Position numbers and translations under genes: made by a program. From contig CAVWXN010000009.1 in NCBI GenBank assembly GCA_963759125.1, positions 310,001 to 374,000 of the forward strand: a stretch of DNA of 64,000 bases. The letters run 5' to 3'. The stretch comes from JABDQA01 sp963759125 (GTDB lineage: Bacteria; Desulfobacterota; Desulfobulbia; Desulfobulbales; Desulfocapsaceae). This document shows, piece by piece, positions 53,528 to 62,449 of the stretch (positions within the stretch are counted from its first letter, which is position 1; every line of letters begins with the position of its first letter). The notes under the pieces were generated by a model, which worked only from the letters and a program-made list of their open reading frames with translations, had not been told where the DNA came from and searched no databases.

Positions 53528-54616
53528 GTGGCGAGTGTTGAATTACAAAATCTGGTGAAAGACTATGGCACGGTCCGGGCTATTCATGGCGTAAATCTAA
53601 CAATTGAAGAGGGCGAGTTCATTGTCTTTGTCGGACCTTCCGGCTGTGGGAAAAGTACATTGTTACGCATGATCGCAGGGTTGGAAGACATCTCAAGCGG
53701 TACCCTGCTTATCGACGGTAAGGTCGTTAATATGGTCGAGCCACGCGGGCGCAACGTGGCAATGGTATTTCAGGATTATGCCCTTTACCCCCATATGAAT
53801 GTGGCACAGAATATTGGATTTGGCCTGAAGATGAGAAACATTGAAGCCAGCCAAATTGCAGACAGTGTCAAAGAAGCTGCACAGGTACTGCAAATTGACC
53901 ATTTACTGGATCGAAAACCGGGACAGCTATCAGGTGGTCAGCGCCAACGCGTTGCCATGGGGCGCGCGATTGTGCGCAAACCTTCCTTATTCTTATTTGA
54001 TGAACCTCTTTCCAATCTTGATGCAAAATTGCGCGTTGACATGCGTACCCAGATCAAGCGGCTTCATGCCATTCTAAAAACAACAACCGTATATGTAACT
54101 CACGATCAGGTAGAGGCTATGACACTCGCTGACCGAATGGTCATTTTGCGAGAAGGAATTATTGAGCAGGAAGGAGCACCAATCGACATTTATACTGCGC
54201 CTTCTAATCGTTTCGTTGCTGAGTTTATCGGCTCACCGCAAATGAATATCTTAACTGGTGCGGTCAAAAAAAATGGTCCCGATGGCTCTGTGAAAATTGG
54301 CGATCAACATATCAATGTCGGCCCAATATCATTGGCTGATGGAGATAATGTCCTGCTGGGAATCCGTCCGGAACACCTGGACCTCTCAAAAGATTTGCTA
54401 CTGCTTACAGGCGTTGCCGATGTAATTGAGCCGTTAGGGTCGGATACGATGATTGTCTGTAAAATAGGAGATCAGGAATTAACAGCACGAATTCCTGCCG
54501 ATTTTCCAGTATCTCCTGGGCAGGAAATCAATTTTTCCGTAGAACCCCATCGACTGCACTTATTTGATCAGACAACAGGCTTACGCATCACTGGAAATCC
54601 CGCAAAACTCTATTAA
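53528..54616 (+). CDS. Carbohydrate ABC transporter ATPase (UgpC/MalK type)
   Basis: 362 residues. Walker A GPSGCGKSTLLRMIAG, Q-loop VFQDYALYPHMNV, signature LSGGQRQRVAMGRAI, Walker B LFLFDEPLSNLDAKLR and switch His VTHDQVEAM, all canonical, followed by a C-terminal OB domain. The start is GTG with GAGGAGTTCAA before it. It is divergent from, but evidently serves, the importer at 48.6-51.7 kb, which lacks its own ATPase. As a single canonical subunit it would act as a homodimer. Confidence 0.92.
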   Translation: MASVELQNLVKDYGTVRAIHGVNLTIEEGEFIVFVGPSGCGKSTLLRMIAGLEDISSGTLLIDGKVVNMVEPRGRNVAMVFQDYALYPHMNVAQNIGFGLKMRNIEASQIADSVKEAAQVLQIDHLLDRKPGQLSGGQRQRVAMGRAIVRKPSLFLFDEPLSNLDAKLRVDMRTQIKRLHAILKTTTVYVTHDQVEAMTLADRMVILREGIIEQEGAPIDIYTAPSNRFVAEFIGSPQMNILTGAVKKNGPDGSVKIGDQHINVGPISLADGDNVLLGIRPEHLDLSKDLLLLTGVADVIEPLGSDTMIVCKIGDQELTARIPADFPVSPGQEINFSVEPHRLHLFDQTTGLRITGNPAKLY

Positions 54617-54717
54617 ATTCAAGAATCGCCGTACCTGACTCTCTAAAATTGCAGGCAATCTCACCCTTGACATTGCCTGTCTATGCCTTTGCTCAGCTTA
54701 TAAGAACTGGTAATAAT

Positions 54718-54741
54718 GGCCCCCTTTCATCTGAAGGGGCC
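54718..54741. terminator. Bidirectional hairpin between convergent genes
   Basis: GGCCCC and GGGGCC pair and the stem extends through TTCA / TGAA with a two-base bulge. It lies 100 bases after the ATPase stop and seven bases before the end of the OxlT-like remnant; leftward transcripts read ATTATT after the stem. Confidence 0.55.
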
Positions 54742-54747
54742 TTGCTC

Positions 54748-55233
54748 TTAGAGCTCAGCAAGTTTCTCTTTCAATCCCATAGCACCAAGTCTTGGGCTGG
54801 AAAGAACAGCCTTACCTGTCTTTTCGGGGGGGAACCATTTCATTGCGGCGGGTGCTAGTGCATTGTACGAAAAACCGACGCCGCTGCCGGTAATCAAACC
54901 GAAACCAACGATATAAACAAGGAGTGAAGCATCTCCAAATCCACAGATGATGCAGCCTAAACCAGTCAGAAAGCCGCCTATTGTGATAACCAGGCGCGGG
55001 CCGAATCTATCCTGCATCATTCCTGCAGGCAACATCGCAATCGAAAATGATATCGCCATAACCGAATATGGGAGAGCTTTATCTGCATGTGACCAACCCC
55101 ATGAAGCTGGAATGCCGGATTTAATCACACTCCAGACGTACAATATGCCAAGCATCATACCTATGCCTGCCGCACCGATCGTCGTCAACCATCCCCTCGA
55201 TATGGTGATGGTTATATGTGTCGAAGTGATCAT
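54748..55233 (-). pseudogene. OxlT-like MFS transporter, truncated
   Basis: 161 residues of what should be a ~400-residue carrier. Helices 1-4 match the oxalate/formate antiporter-type MFS (WLTTIGAAGIGMMLGILYVW, PYSVMAISFSIAMLPAGMMQ, GFGLITGSGVGFSYNALAPA and AMKWFPPEKTGKA). After EKTGKA the sequence jumps to VLSSPRLGAMGLKEKLAEL and stops, followed by a normal terminator. The second half is missing; the tail could be the true C-terminus joined by an internal deletion. It is not expected to transport. Confidence 0.75.
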
Positions 55234-55472
55234 GTTATCATTATTGAATCTATGATTATCAAATTACGGTGAGAGAAAGATGGGCCGTGCCACAACTGAA
55301 TATGCCGGCAGATCACCCACTAAGACTCCGACATTTCTCTGCTTGCTCAGGCTGGCACCCATGATCACTTGTTGGTATCTTAGAGATACACAAAGTCACT
55401 TTTGTTTTTGCTAGGTAATGTTATTAGTAAATTGATATTTCTAATGATTTAGCTTCTTATCTGGTCATCTTG

Positions 55473-56642
55473 TCATAGTTTATTTTTCAAAAAACAAAAC
55501 ATCGGGAGATGACAAATTGTCAATAAACCAAGGAGAATGAGCCCGATATGAAAATCCCAAAGATCGGCAATAGCGCCAAGAAGAAATGGGGTAAGTCCAA
55601 GGCCTATTGTCTGTGAAATAGCCATGATCGTGCCAGTGTACATCGTTCGTTCCTCTACGCTGGTCAGTTTCGATATTGCCATCAGGCCCACGGGAAAAAA
55701 TGCCACACTGAACGTTCCCTGCAGTAAAAGAAAGCAAACAAATACTGGAAAATTGTTGATCAGTGCCATACCCAAGGTGGAAAATCCAGAAAGCAAGATC
55801 AAAGCAAAAAGGATTTTTTTTATACTCAAACGATCTAAAATGAGACCTATACTTAACTGGCCGAGAAACCCACCGATACGTGAATAGGCGAAAATCCTGT
55901 TGGCTGCATCCAGATCCATTGACTTGTCATCAACAAGGTAGAGGGGAATGATATTATAAACCCCCATGCTGGTCATTGAACAATTGATCCATAAAAACAG
56001 GATTACCAAGAAATCAGGGCGACTAATTACTGACGCAAAAGAAGATCCCTTTTGCTTTTGTGGTTTCAGTGAAGGGGCAGATACCTGGAAGGCAAGAATC
56101 ATTATAATCGAAATTAATGCCAGGATAACAAACAATAGCCTCCATTCGATGTAACCAAGGGCAAAGCCGACAATAAACGGTAGAGAAAGGATGCTGAAAC
56201 TGGCGGCCGTTTCATGAATTGAAAGAGCCCTTCCCCAATATTTCTGTTCAAAAATTGAAGTTATAATTGGAATAGCACATGGCAAATAGAAGCCTCCACT
56301 CATACCGAAAAAAAATAGAAAAAATGCCAGACTCATATAACTGGTGGCAAAATAAATTCCGAAACAGGCCCCAGAGCCCAGAATAAAGCCATACACCAGC
56401 AGATTTTTGGCACCAAATCGTGATGACAGGAAACCAGACGAAAGACTGGCGATGGTCGTTCCGATAGCTGCAAAAAGATAGAGAGCGCCAGCCATCGCAT
56501 GGCTTAAACCCAGCTCATTTTCAATAACCGGTAATACAGGTGAAATAATGGTGCGACACCCAAATGCAAGATACCAGAGACACCAGTGAATCAGTAGTAG
56601 TCCCAGTTTTTTCATTGAGATCTGTCTGATGCCACTTGGCAA
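55473..56642 (-). CDS. MFS transporter
   Basis: 389 residues, 12 helices, full length. Motif-A-like loop SSRFGAKNLLVYG follows helix 2; the second half has GLILDRLSIKKILFA. It starts just downstream of the acyl-CoA synthetase gene on the same strand (35 bases), so it may import the 2-oxo acid or amino acid consumed by that cluster, or export its product. Substrate unassigned. Start ATG at 56642 is one of two close Met codons. Confidence 0.84.
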   Translation of the reverse strand: MPSGIRQISMKKLGLLLIHWCLWYLAFGCRTIISPVLPVIENELGLSHAMAGALYLFAAIGTTIASLSSGFLSSRFGAKNLLVYGFILGSGACFGIYFATSYMSLAFFLFFFGMSGGFYLPCAIPIITSIFEQKYWGRALSIHETAASFSILSLPFIVGFALGYIEWRLLFVILALISIIMILAFQVSAPSLKPQKQKGSSFASVISRPDFLVILFLWINCSMTSMGVYNIIPLYLVDDKSMDLDAANRIFAYSRIGGFLGQLSIGLILDRLSIKKILFALILLSGFSTLGMALINNFPVFVCFLLLQGTFSVAFFPVGLMAISKLTSVEERTMYTGTIMAISQTIGLGLTPFLLGAIADLWDFHIGLILLGLLTICHLPMFCFLKNKL

Positions 56643-56677
56643 ACTCCTGCTCTATAAAGTATTTCTGGCGGCTGAGA

Positions 56678-58816
56678 TCAAAATATATAGTCAATGATGC
56701 CAGAGGGACGCTCCCCCTGCAGATGGTTAGGATGGGCGTCCCCGTCGTTAACGAGAATTCGGGCATCAACAACATAGAGTTCGGTGCCGGCCCCTTTAAT
56801 TGGGTTCAGATCGATCTCACCGATCTGCGGGAAATCGCTGACCAGACGCCCCAACCTCTGAATATAGTCAGCAAGCACGCCCTCATCCATTCCTTCTTCT
56901 CCGCGTACACCATTAATAATGGCATGCCCCCTAATTGAACGAATCATACTGCGGCATTCATCTGCTGATACTGGTGCAAGGTTAAATTCTACATCCTTGA
57001 GGAATTCCGCATAAATTCCTCCCATGCCAAACATCACCAGATGTCCGAACTCGCCCTCTTCTGACGCCCCAAGAATGACCTCGGTGCCAGTGATCATCTG
57101 CTGTACCAGCACCCCCTTCGCCCCTGGAATACGCATAAGTTTATTCCAGGCACCTTCAGCTGAATGTTCATCTTCTATATGCAACAGCACACCGCCCACG
57201 TCTGTTTTATGCAGCGGCCCAATCACCTTCATTGCCTGGGGATAACCGACTTTACTGCTCATTTTTCTCAGATCTTTTTGACGCTGAATTTCCTGCTGAC
57301 TTGGCAACTTGAATCCTGCTCCCCTGATAATCCGTTCGACAACGTCCGGGCGCAGTGCTCCGTTTTGGCCATTGATAGCAGCGGCAATAGCTCCATACTC
57401 ATACCCCTCCAGCTCGACTCCCCCGTCTGCTGAAATCGACCAGGACGCAACTTTTCCCAGAGCTGCTCCTAAGGCAACCTCATCAGGGAAATATGTTTTT
57501 CCACGGGCGATGAAATTTTCGATCTTTTCAGCACACGAAGTCAACGAACTCAGCATCGCAAAAACAGGAATCGGGCTGTTCTCCATCGCTTCGGCAATAG
57601 CATGATAAATCGGACCATTGTCAGACATCCTTGAATCACCGGTCAAGACGACGATCCCATCGATATTTCCTGTCTCATGGTCAACCAATACCTGGATGAT
57701 ATCCCTTATCTGTTCATTGGAACGGGACGGAAGCATGTCGATCGGGTTGACGATTGAACTTTCAGCGGGAAGGATTTCAGCTAAAAGCTTCAAGGTCTGA
57801 TCAGACAGTGTGGCCAGCTGCAGCCCCTGACGGTTCAATTCATCTGCCAGCATTACCCCGGGACCGCCAGCATCGGTGACAACACAGATTTTCTTCCCCA
57901 ATGGAAGGGCTTTCAACGTTGACAGAATGCAGGCCACGTCGATCAACTCGGCCCTGCTGTCAACCCGCATAATGCCAGCTTTTTTGAACAAAGCCTCCAC
58001 AGCCGTGTCGCTGGTGGCTATGGCTCCGGTATGACTGGCCGCGGCCCGCTGTCCGGCCGCAGTGGTTCCCGCCTTAATACCGATAACTCTGCAACCCTTC
58101 CTGTTAAGGCTTGCAGCGTGGGTGAGCAGTTTTTTCGGTTTTCGCACCGCCTCCATGTAGAGCATCAAAATTTTATCGCTGCCCTGTTCGTAATGCTCAT
58201 CATAGAGTTCGAGTAGATCCTCCACACTGAGCTGGATGGAGTTACCAAGGTTGATAACAGTGCCAAAAGATAGCCCGCGGACCGATGCGCACTCCATTAC
58301 ATAATCGACTGTAGCGCCGGACCCGGATATGAAGTCGACCGCATTTCCCGATAGAGGAGGGATAAGGCCAGCAAATTTGCCTTTATAAGTGGGGGTAAGA
58401 AACCCTGAACAGTTCGGGCCGACAAGAACCATCCCAGCTTTCTCGGCAATCTCGACCATCTGCTGTTCGGCTATCTTCCCTTCTTCGTTCTTCTCGCCAA
58501 AGCCTGCAGTCAGCAAGACTGCAGCCTTTACGCCAAGATCTGCCAGTTCCTGCAAACAAGACAGAACGAACTTGGCAGGAATGGCCACTATGGCAAGGTC
58601 CGGAATGTCTGGCAGTTCCTGAGCCGATCTGAATGTTGGCACATCCATAATGTTCGGGTCTCTGGGATTTACAGCCCAGAGCTGGCCATTAAAACCGTTC
58701 TCCTTGATATTTTTAGTAACCCGCCCGCCCGGTTTAAATTCGTCGTTGCTGGCCCCTATGACAGCAATGCTCCGGGGATGAAACAGACATTTGTATATTT
58801 TATCGGATGTGGCCAT
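56678..58816 (-). CDS. ADP-forming acyl-CoA synthetase (fused alpha-beta)
   Basis: 712 residues. Order: CoA-binding domain (FHPRSIAVIGASNDEFKPGG), succinyl-CoA ligase-like domains with the phospho-histidine region AAASHTGAIATSDTAVEALF, then an ATP-grasp beta domain (YPQAMKVIGPLHKTDVGGVL, QQMITGTEVILGASEEGEFG, and EIDLNPIKG). It converts acyl-CoA, ADP and phosphate to acid, CoA and ATP. Next to the Ior gene on the same strand it forms a fermentative energy module: 2-oxo acid to acyl-CoA plus reduced ferredoxin, then substrate-level phosphorylation. Confidence 0.9.
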   Translation of the reverse strand: MATSDKIYKCLFHPRSIAVIGASNDEFKPGGRVTKNIKENGFNGQLWAVNPRDPNIMDVPTFRSAQELPDIPDLAIVAIPAKFVLSCLQELADLGVKAAVLLTAGFGEKNEEGKIAEQQMVEIAEKAGMVLVGPNCSGFLTPTYKGKFAGLIPPLSGNAVDFISGSGATVDYVMECASVRGLSFGTVINLGNSIQLSVEDLLELYDEHYEQGSDKILMLYMEAVRKPKKLLTHAASLNRKGCRVIGIKAGTTAAGQRAAASHTGAIATSDTAVEALFKKAGIMRVDSRAELIDVACILSTLKALPLGKKICVVTDAGGPGVMLADELNRQGLQLATLSDQTLKLLAEILPAESSIVNPIDMLPSRSNEQIRDIIQVLVDHETGNIDGIVVLTGDSRMSDNGPIYHAIAEAMENSPIPVFAMLSSLTSCAEKIENFIARGKTYFPDEVALGAALGKVASWSISADGGVELEGYEYGAIAAAINGQNGALRPDVVERIIRGAGFKLPSQQEIQRQKDLRKMSSKVGYPQAMKVIGPLHKTDVGGVLLHIEDEHSAEGAWNKLMRIPGAKGVLVQQMITGTEVILGASEEGEFGHLVMFGMGGIYAEFLKDVEFNLAPVSADECRSMIRSIRGHAIINGVRGEEGMDEGVLADYIQRLGRLVSDFPQIGEIDLNPIKGAGTELYVVDARILVNDGDAHPNHLQGERPSGIIDYIF

Positions 58817-58883
58817 GCTCTACTTAGGCTCCTTTCGCTCTGCTCATCATTTCCTCTGAGCAGAAATCAGTAATCAGTCCTTG

Positions 58884-61380
58884 TTATATCATGTCTTGTC
58901 CAGCCTGAAAGGCAGCGTAGTTCGCCGCCCACAGTTTCGGGTGAGGAGTTACCGACTGCAGTGCTTTAAGCCATAGTTCCATGGGAAAGACATTGAGCGG
59001 TGCGATTTTGCTCAGTGCGCCCATCATCACGACATTGGCTATCCGGCCGGTACTGTCGCCAATTTCCAATGCTTTTCCCAGGACGTCGACTGAAATAAAA
59101 TTGTATTTGTTAGTGAGTTCTCGGATTGTTTGGGGGGCTGGATATTGATCCAAGGCGAGTGTCTGCGGTACCACCTTTGTTTCGGCACAGATGATCGTTC
59201 CGCCTTCTGTGATAAGACCGAGGAAGCCCGGACGGAGAAGCTCACTGATCTCCATGCTTACCAGACAGTCTACCTTGCCTGGCAGAAGCACCGGACTATG
59301 TACCTTGCCACAAGAGAATGTTGAGATCACCGGCCCACCCATTTGAGCCATTCCATGGGTCTCGCCTTTGACGATGTTGGTTTCATCATAGCCGCCCAAA
59401 AAAGCGAGCTGGGTCAATACACGACCGAAAAATAGATTCCCCTGTCCGCCAATTCCACGTATTGCCAGTGAAAGTCTTTCCGGAAGCTGTATGCGGTCTA
59501 TCGAGACGTCGGCAATTTCCGGCGGTTCAGCAAAATCTGGAGCATCTGCCTGTTCTCCATCTTCATCTGTCTGATTCTCAATAGCCCCAAAAGGACAGAG
59601 CTGTTGACATGCAGGATTATTGGAGCCACAGCCGGAACAGAGATTATTGTAGGCTGGAAAACCATCGGGGCCCATTTCATTTCCGGCACAAACCAGACAG
59701 GTCTCACACTGCTCACATTTCTCTTTGTTGATCTTCAGCTTGATTCCTTTCTCACTGTTCGGTATTTTTTTTATGCAAGCCCCGCGTACAACGAGAGTCG
59801 AAAACTTCCCCTCACCTGCTTTCTTGAGAGCCTGCCTCACCGCCTTCCTGATTGATTTGACATCGTAGGCATCAACGATGGACACATCCACGCCGGTTCC
59901 TCTAAGCTCTCCTACCAGGTCGTAGTTGTTGGGTTCACCAGCAAGATTGAGGGGCGAGGTGGGGGCCGGCTGCCCCGGTCATAGCGGTCCAATAATTGTC
60001 CAGGATGACTTTTACACCGGGAACGTTGCGAAAAACCGTATTCCTTGTTCCATCCATGCCACTGTGGCATTCGGTGCTGTCGCCAATAATGCTTATGCAT
60101 TTATCGGCCATCTCGGGCTTTGACAACACAAAACCGACCCGCTCGGCTTCGCTTGCACCCATCGCCAGTCCCGTATCCATTGCATTCAAAAAATAGAGAA
60201 GTGAGTTGCAGCCAATATCTCCAAAAATATGCTTAATCGTTCCTCGTTCCTTCAGTTTGCTGATAACTCCTGCAAATAGCCGGTATGGACAGCCGGCGCA
60301 TATCATCGGCGGACGATTTATCGCCCCTGGAAGATGAGTGCGCACCTCTCCGCTAATACCCAGTAGCTGCGCGATACTCTCAGGCTCATATTCTGTGACA
60401 TTGCTCAGTGCAGCTTTTCCTTGAGCCTGAACTCCCATCATTTCGAGCTTGTCCTGAATATATGTTGTGCCGTCTTCCACCACATAGATTTGGTCTGATA
60501 TGGTGTCGCAGAACTGTTTCATCAATTTCTCGGGCAACGGGTTGGTAAAACCCAAAGAGAGGACATCAAGGTCAAAATCATGTGCTTGCTTCACCTCCTG
60601 AACAAACATGGTGTTTACCCCACAGGTAATCACTCCGACTTTGCCTGCGCCCTTGATCCATTTGTTCATTGGCGAATGCTCAACCATCTTAATCAATCCC
60701 GGCAGGCGGGTCTGGAGAACTACATCATAGTTGGCCCTGGCCATACGGGGCAGGCAGTTGAACTGTCGTAGGTCTTCAGAGACTTCTGCTGAAGGGCGAT
60801 TTTGGATCGGCTTTAATTGAACCAGACCTTCACTGTGACAGAGAACGCCTGAGGCGAGTATAACAACAGGAGTATTGAATTTCCGCCCGATCTCAACAGC
60901 GATAGCGGCTGCATCCATCATTTCCTGGTGGTTCGCTGGCTCAAAAACTGGCAATCCACAGCCTTTGAACAGCGTATGGGGATCTACCAGATGCTGGGTC
61001 GAGCTGGGGGTGAAGTCACTGGCGATAAAATATATCAGGGCTCCCCGCGGCTGATGATAGAAAGAAGAGGAGGTAAAAACATCACCGGCCTGGAAAAGTC
61101 CGGGAATCTTCATGGTCACAACCGCATCATGACCTGCCAGGGTATGACCGAACCCCGTTGCAACTGCCACGGCTTCGTTTACCGACCAGCCCACGGTGAT
61201 CATATCCTGAACCTGGGAAAGGCCGCGATCAATAACTTCCGTGCTCGGTGTTCCAGGGTATCCTTCAGCAGCATGTATACCCGCTCTCACACACCCCACA
61301 GCAAAAGCGATATTACCCTGCAACACTTCCGTTCGACCAGCCTCTGCCAGACACAATTCTTTTATTTTGTTCGTTTTCAT
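58884..61380 (-). pseudogene. Indolepyruvate:ferredoxin oxidoreductase, IorA-IorB fusion, with one frameshift
   Basis: From ATG 61380 (AAGGGG before it) the protein has the pyrimidine-domain IorA start (AEGYPGTPSTEVID), VGWSVNEAVAVATGFGHTLA and the TPP-binding domain (CAGCPYRLFAGVI, DIGCNSLLYF, GDSTECHSGMDG). At 59973-59976 an extra G in a G run ends the frame after DNYWTAMTG. The next frame continues QPAPTSPLNLAGEPNNYDLV, a ferredoxin domain (CEQCETCLVC; CSGCGSNNPACQQLCP) and an IorB/gamma domain (LAIRGIGGQGNLFFGRVLTQ; KGETHGMAQMGGPV). Joined length is about 830. It decarboxylates aryl- or other 2-oxo acids to acyl-CoA. Confidence 0.87.
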
Positions 61381-61419
61381 AACCATCCCCTTAGTAATTG
61401 AAGAGCCAGTTGGAACACA

Positions 61420-61453
61420 CAGAATATTATTCTGTATGCAGAACAATATTCTG
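61420..61453. promoter_or_regulatory. Overlapping palindromes before iorA, candidate IclR operator 1
   Basis: The 14-mer TTCTGTATGCAGAA (61430-61443) lies between, and overlaps, two further near-palindromes: CAGAATATTATTCTG (61420-61434, perfect) and CAGAACAATATTCTG (61439-61453, imperfect). They end 40-70 bp upstream of the iorA start, and the same TTCTGYAYGCAGAW motif occurs once more in the same spacer. Confidence 0.6.
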
Positions 61454-61566
61454 TTAAACATAATTTACACTTTGTATAATAATGTGTCAAATATTTCCAT
61501 ATCCGTAATAAGTGACATATCTATCTGTAAAAAGGTTAATTATATTTATATATAAAAATAACTTTG

Positions 61567-61580
61567 TTCTGCACGCAGAT
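61567..61580. promoter_or_regulatory. Candidate IclR operator 2
   Basis: TTCTGCACGCAGAT matches the motif near iorA at 11 of 14 positions, differing only at the two pyrimidines and the last base. It is 111 bp upstream of the B3/4 gene. Two sites in one divergent spacer allow coordinate control of the leftward and rightward genes by the IclR protein encoded at 62450. Confidence 0.55.
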
Positions 61581-61690
61581 TTATTGTCAAAAACTAATTG
61601 GGATATTATATAGTGATGGTGTAAAGCGTGTCGAAAATAAAAGAGTTGATTCCCAGGAATCCGTTATGAGCAATACCCGAGAGGAACGTC

Positions 61691-62389
61691 ATGCAACAAA
61701 TAGTAGTCCAGGAACGTATATTTGATATGTTTCCAGATTTTTATCGTGGAATCATCGTAATTGAAAACATCGACAATCACCGGCTGGTTGACCGGGTTCA
61801 GACCTTATTAGAAGAACAGATCCAAGCGCAAAAGAATCTCGACCAGAAGGACGATCGGCTACAGATTTGGAACCAAGCTCACTTACAGTTCGGATCAAAT
61901 CCCAACAAACATCCTCCTTCCATCAAATCCCTGATCAAACGCATCCAGAAGAACCTTGCACTCCCTTATATAAACACGATTGTGGCATTATTTAACTACA
62001 TCTCGATTAAATACTGTCTACCGTGCGGGGGAGATGACATGGATGGGGTCACCGGGAATTTTACACTGGGCTTTGCCGATGGAACCGAAACATTCCAGCC
62101 CCTGGGCACTGATAAGACTGAATCACCAGCAAAAGGCGAAGTGATCTATTACGATAACGCCACCAAAAATGTTATGTGCAGAAGATGGAACTGGCGCAAT
62201 GGTGATAGAACCAAAATAGAAACGAGTACAAAACGCATTGTCATAAACATTGATTGCCTTCTTTCTGGTTTCTCGAAAACCGCAACCATGGCAAGAGATG
62301 AGCTGGCGGGATTACTGGAGGAACATTGTCAGGCAGTTCTGTATACCGACGCCTTGCATGCAGACAAACAGATAATTGAACTGAAATGA
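61691..62389 (+). CDS. B3/B4 tRNA-binding-domain protein
   Basis: 232 residues. The middle and end resemble the B3/4 editing domain of phenylalanyl-tRNA synthetase beta subunit (PSIKSLIKRIQKNLALPYIN, LFNYISIKYCLPCGGDDMDG, YYDNATKNVMCRRWNWRNGD, VINIDCLLSGFSKTATMARD). Stand-alone B3/4 proteins are thought to hydrolyse misacylated substrates or bind amino-acid derivatives. AGAGGAACGTC precedes the ATG. Its location between the Ior gene and its IclR regulator hints at a role with aromatic amino acids. Confidence 0.82.
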   Translation: MQQIVVQERIFDMFPDFYRGIIVIENIDNHRLVDRVQTLLEEQIQAQKNLDQKDDRLQIWNQAHLQFGSNPNKHPPSIKSLIKRIQKNLALPYINTIVALFNYISIKYCLPCGGDDMDGVTGNFTLGFADGTETFQPLGTDKTESPAKGEVIYYDNATKNVMCRRWNWRNGDRTKIETSTKRIVINIDCLLSGFSKTATMARDELAGLLEEHCQAVLYTDALHADKQIIELK

Positions 62390-62449
62390 AAAAACCTATC
62401 TATACTAAACACTAGAAAAACGCACTGGCGACTAAGCGGAGCGATTCTA

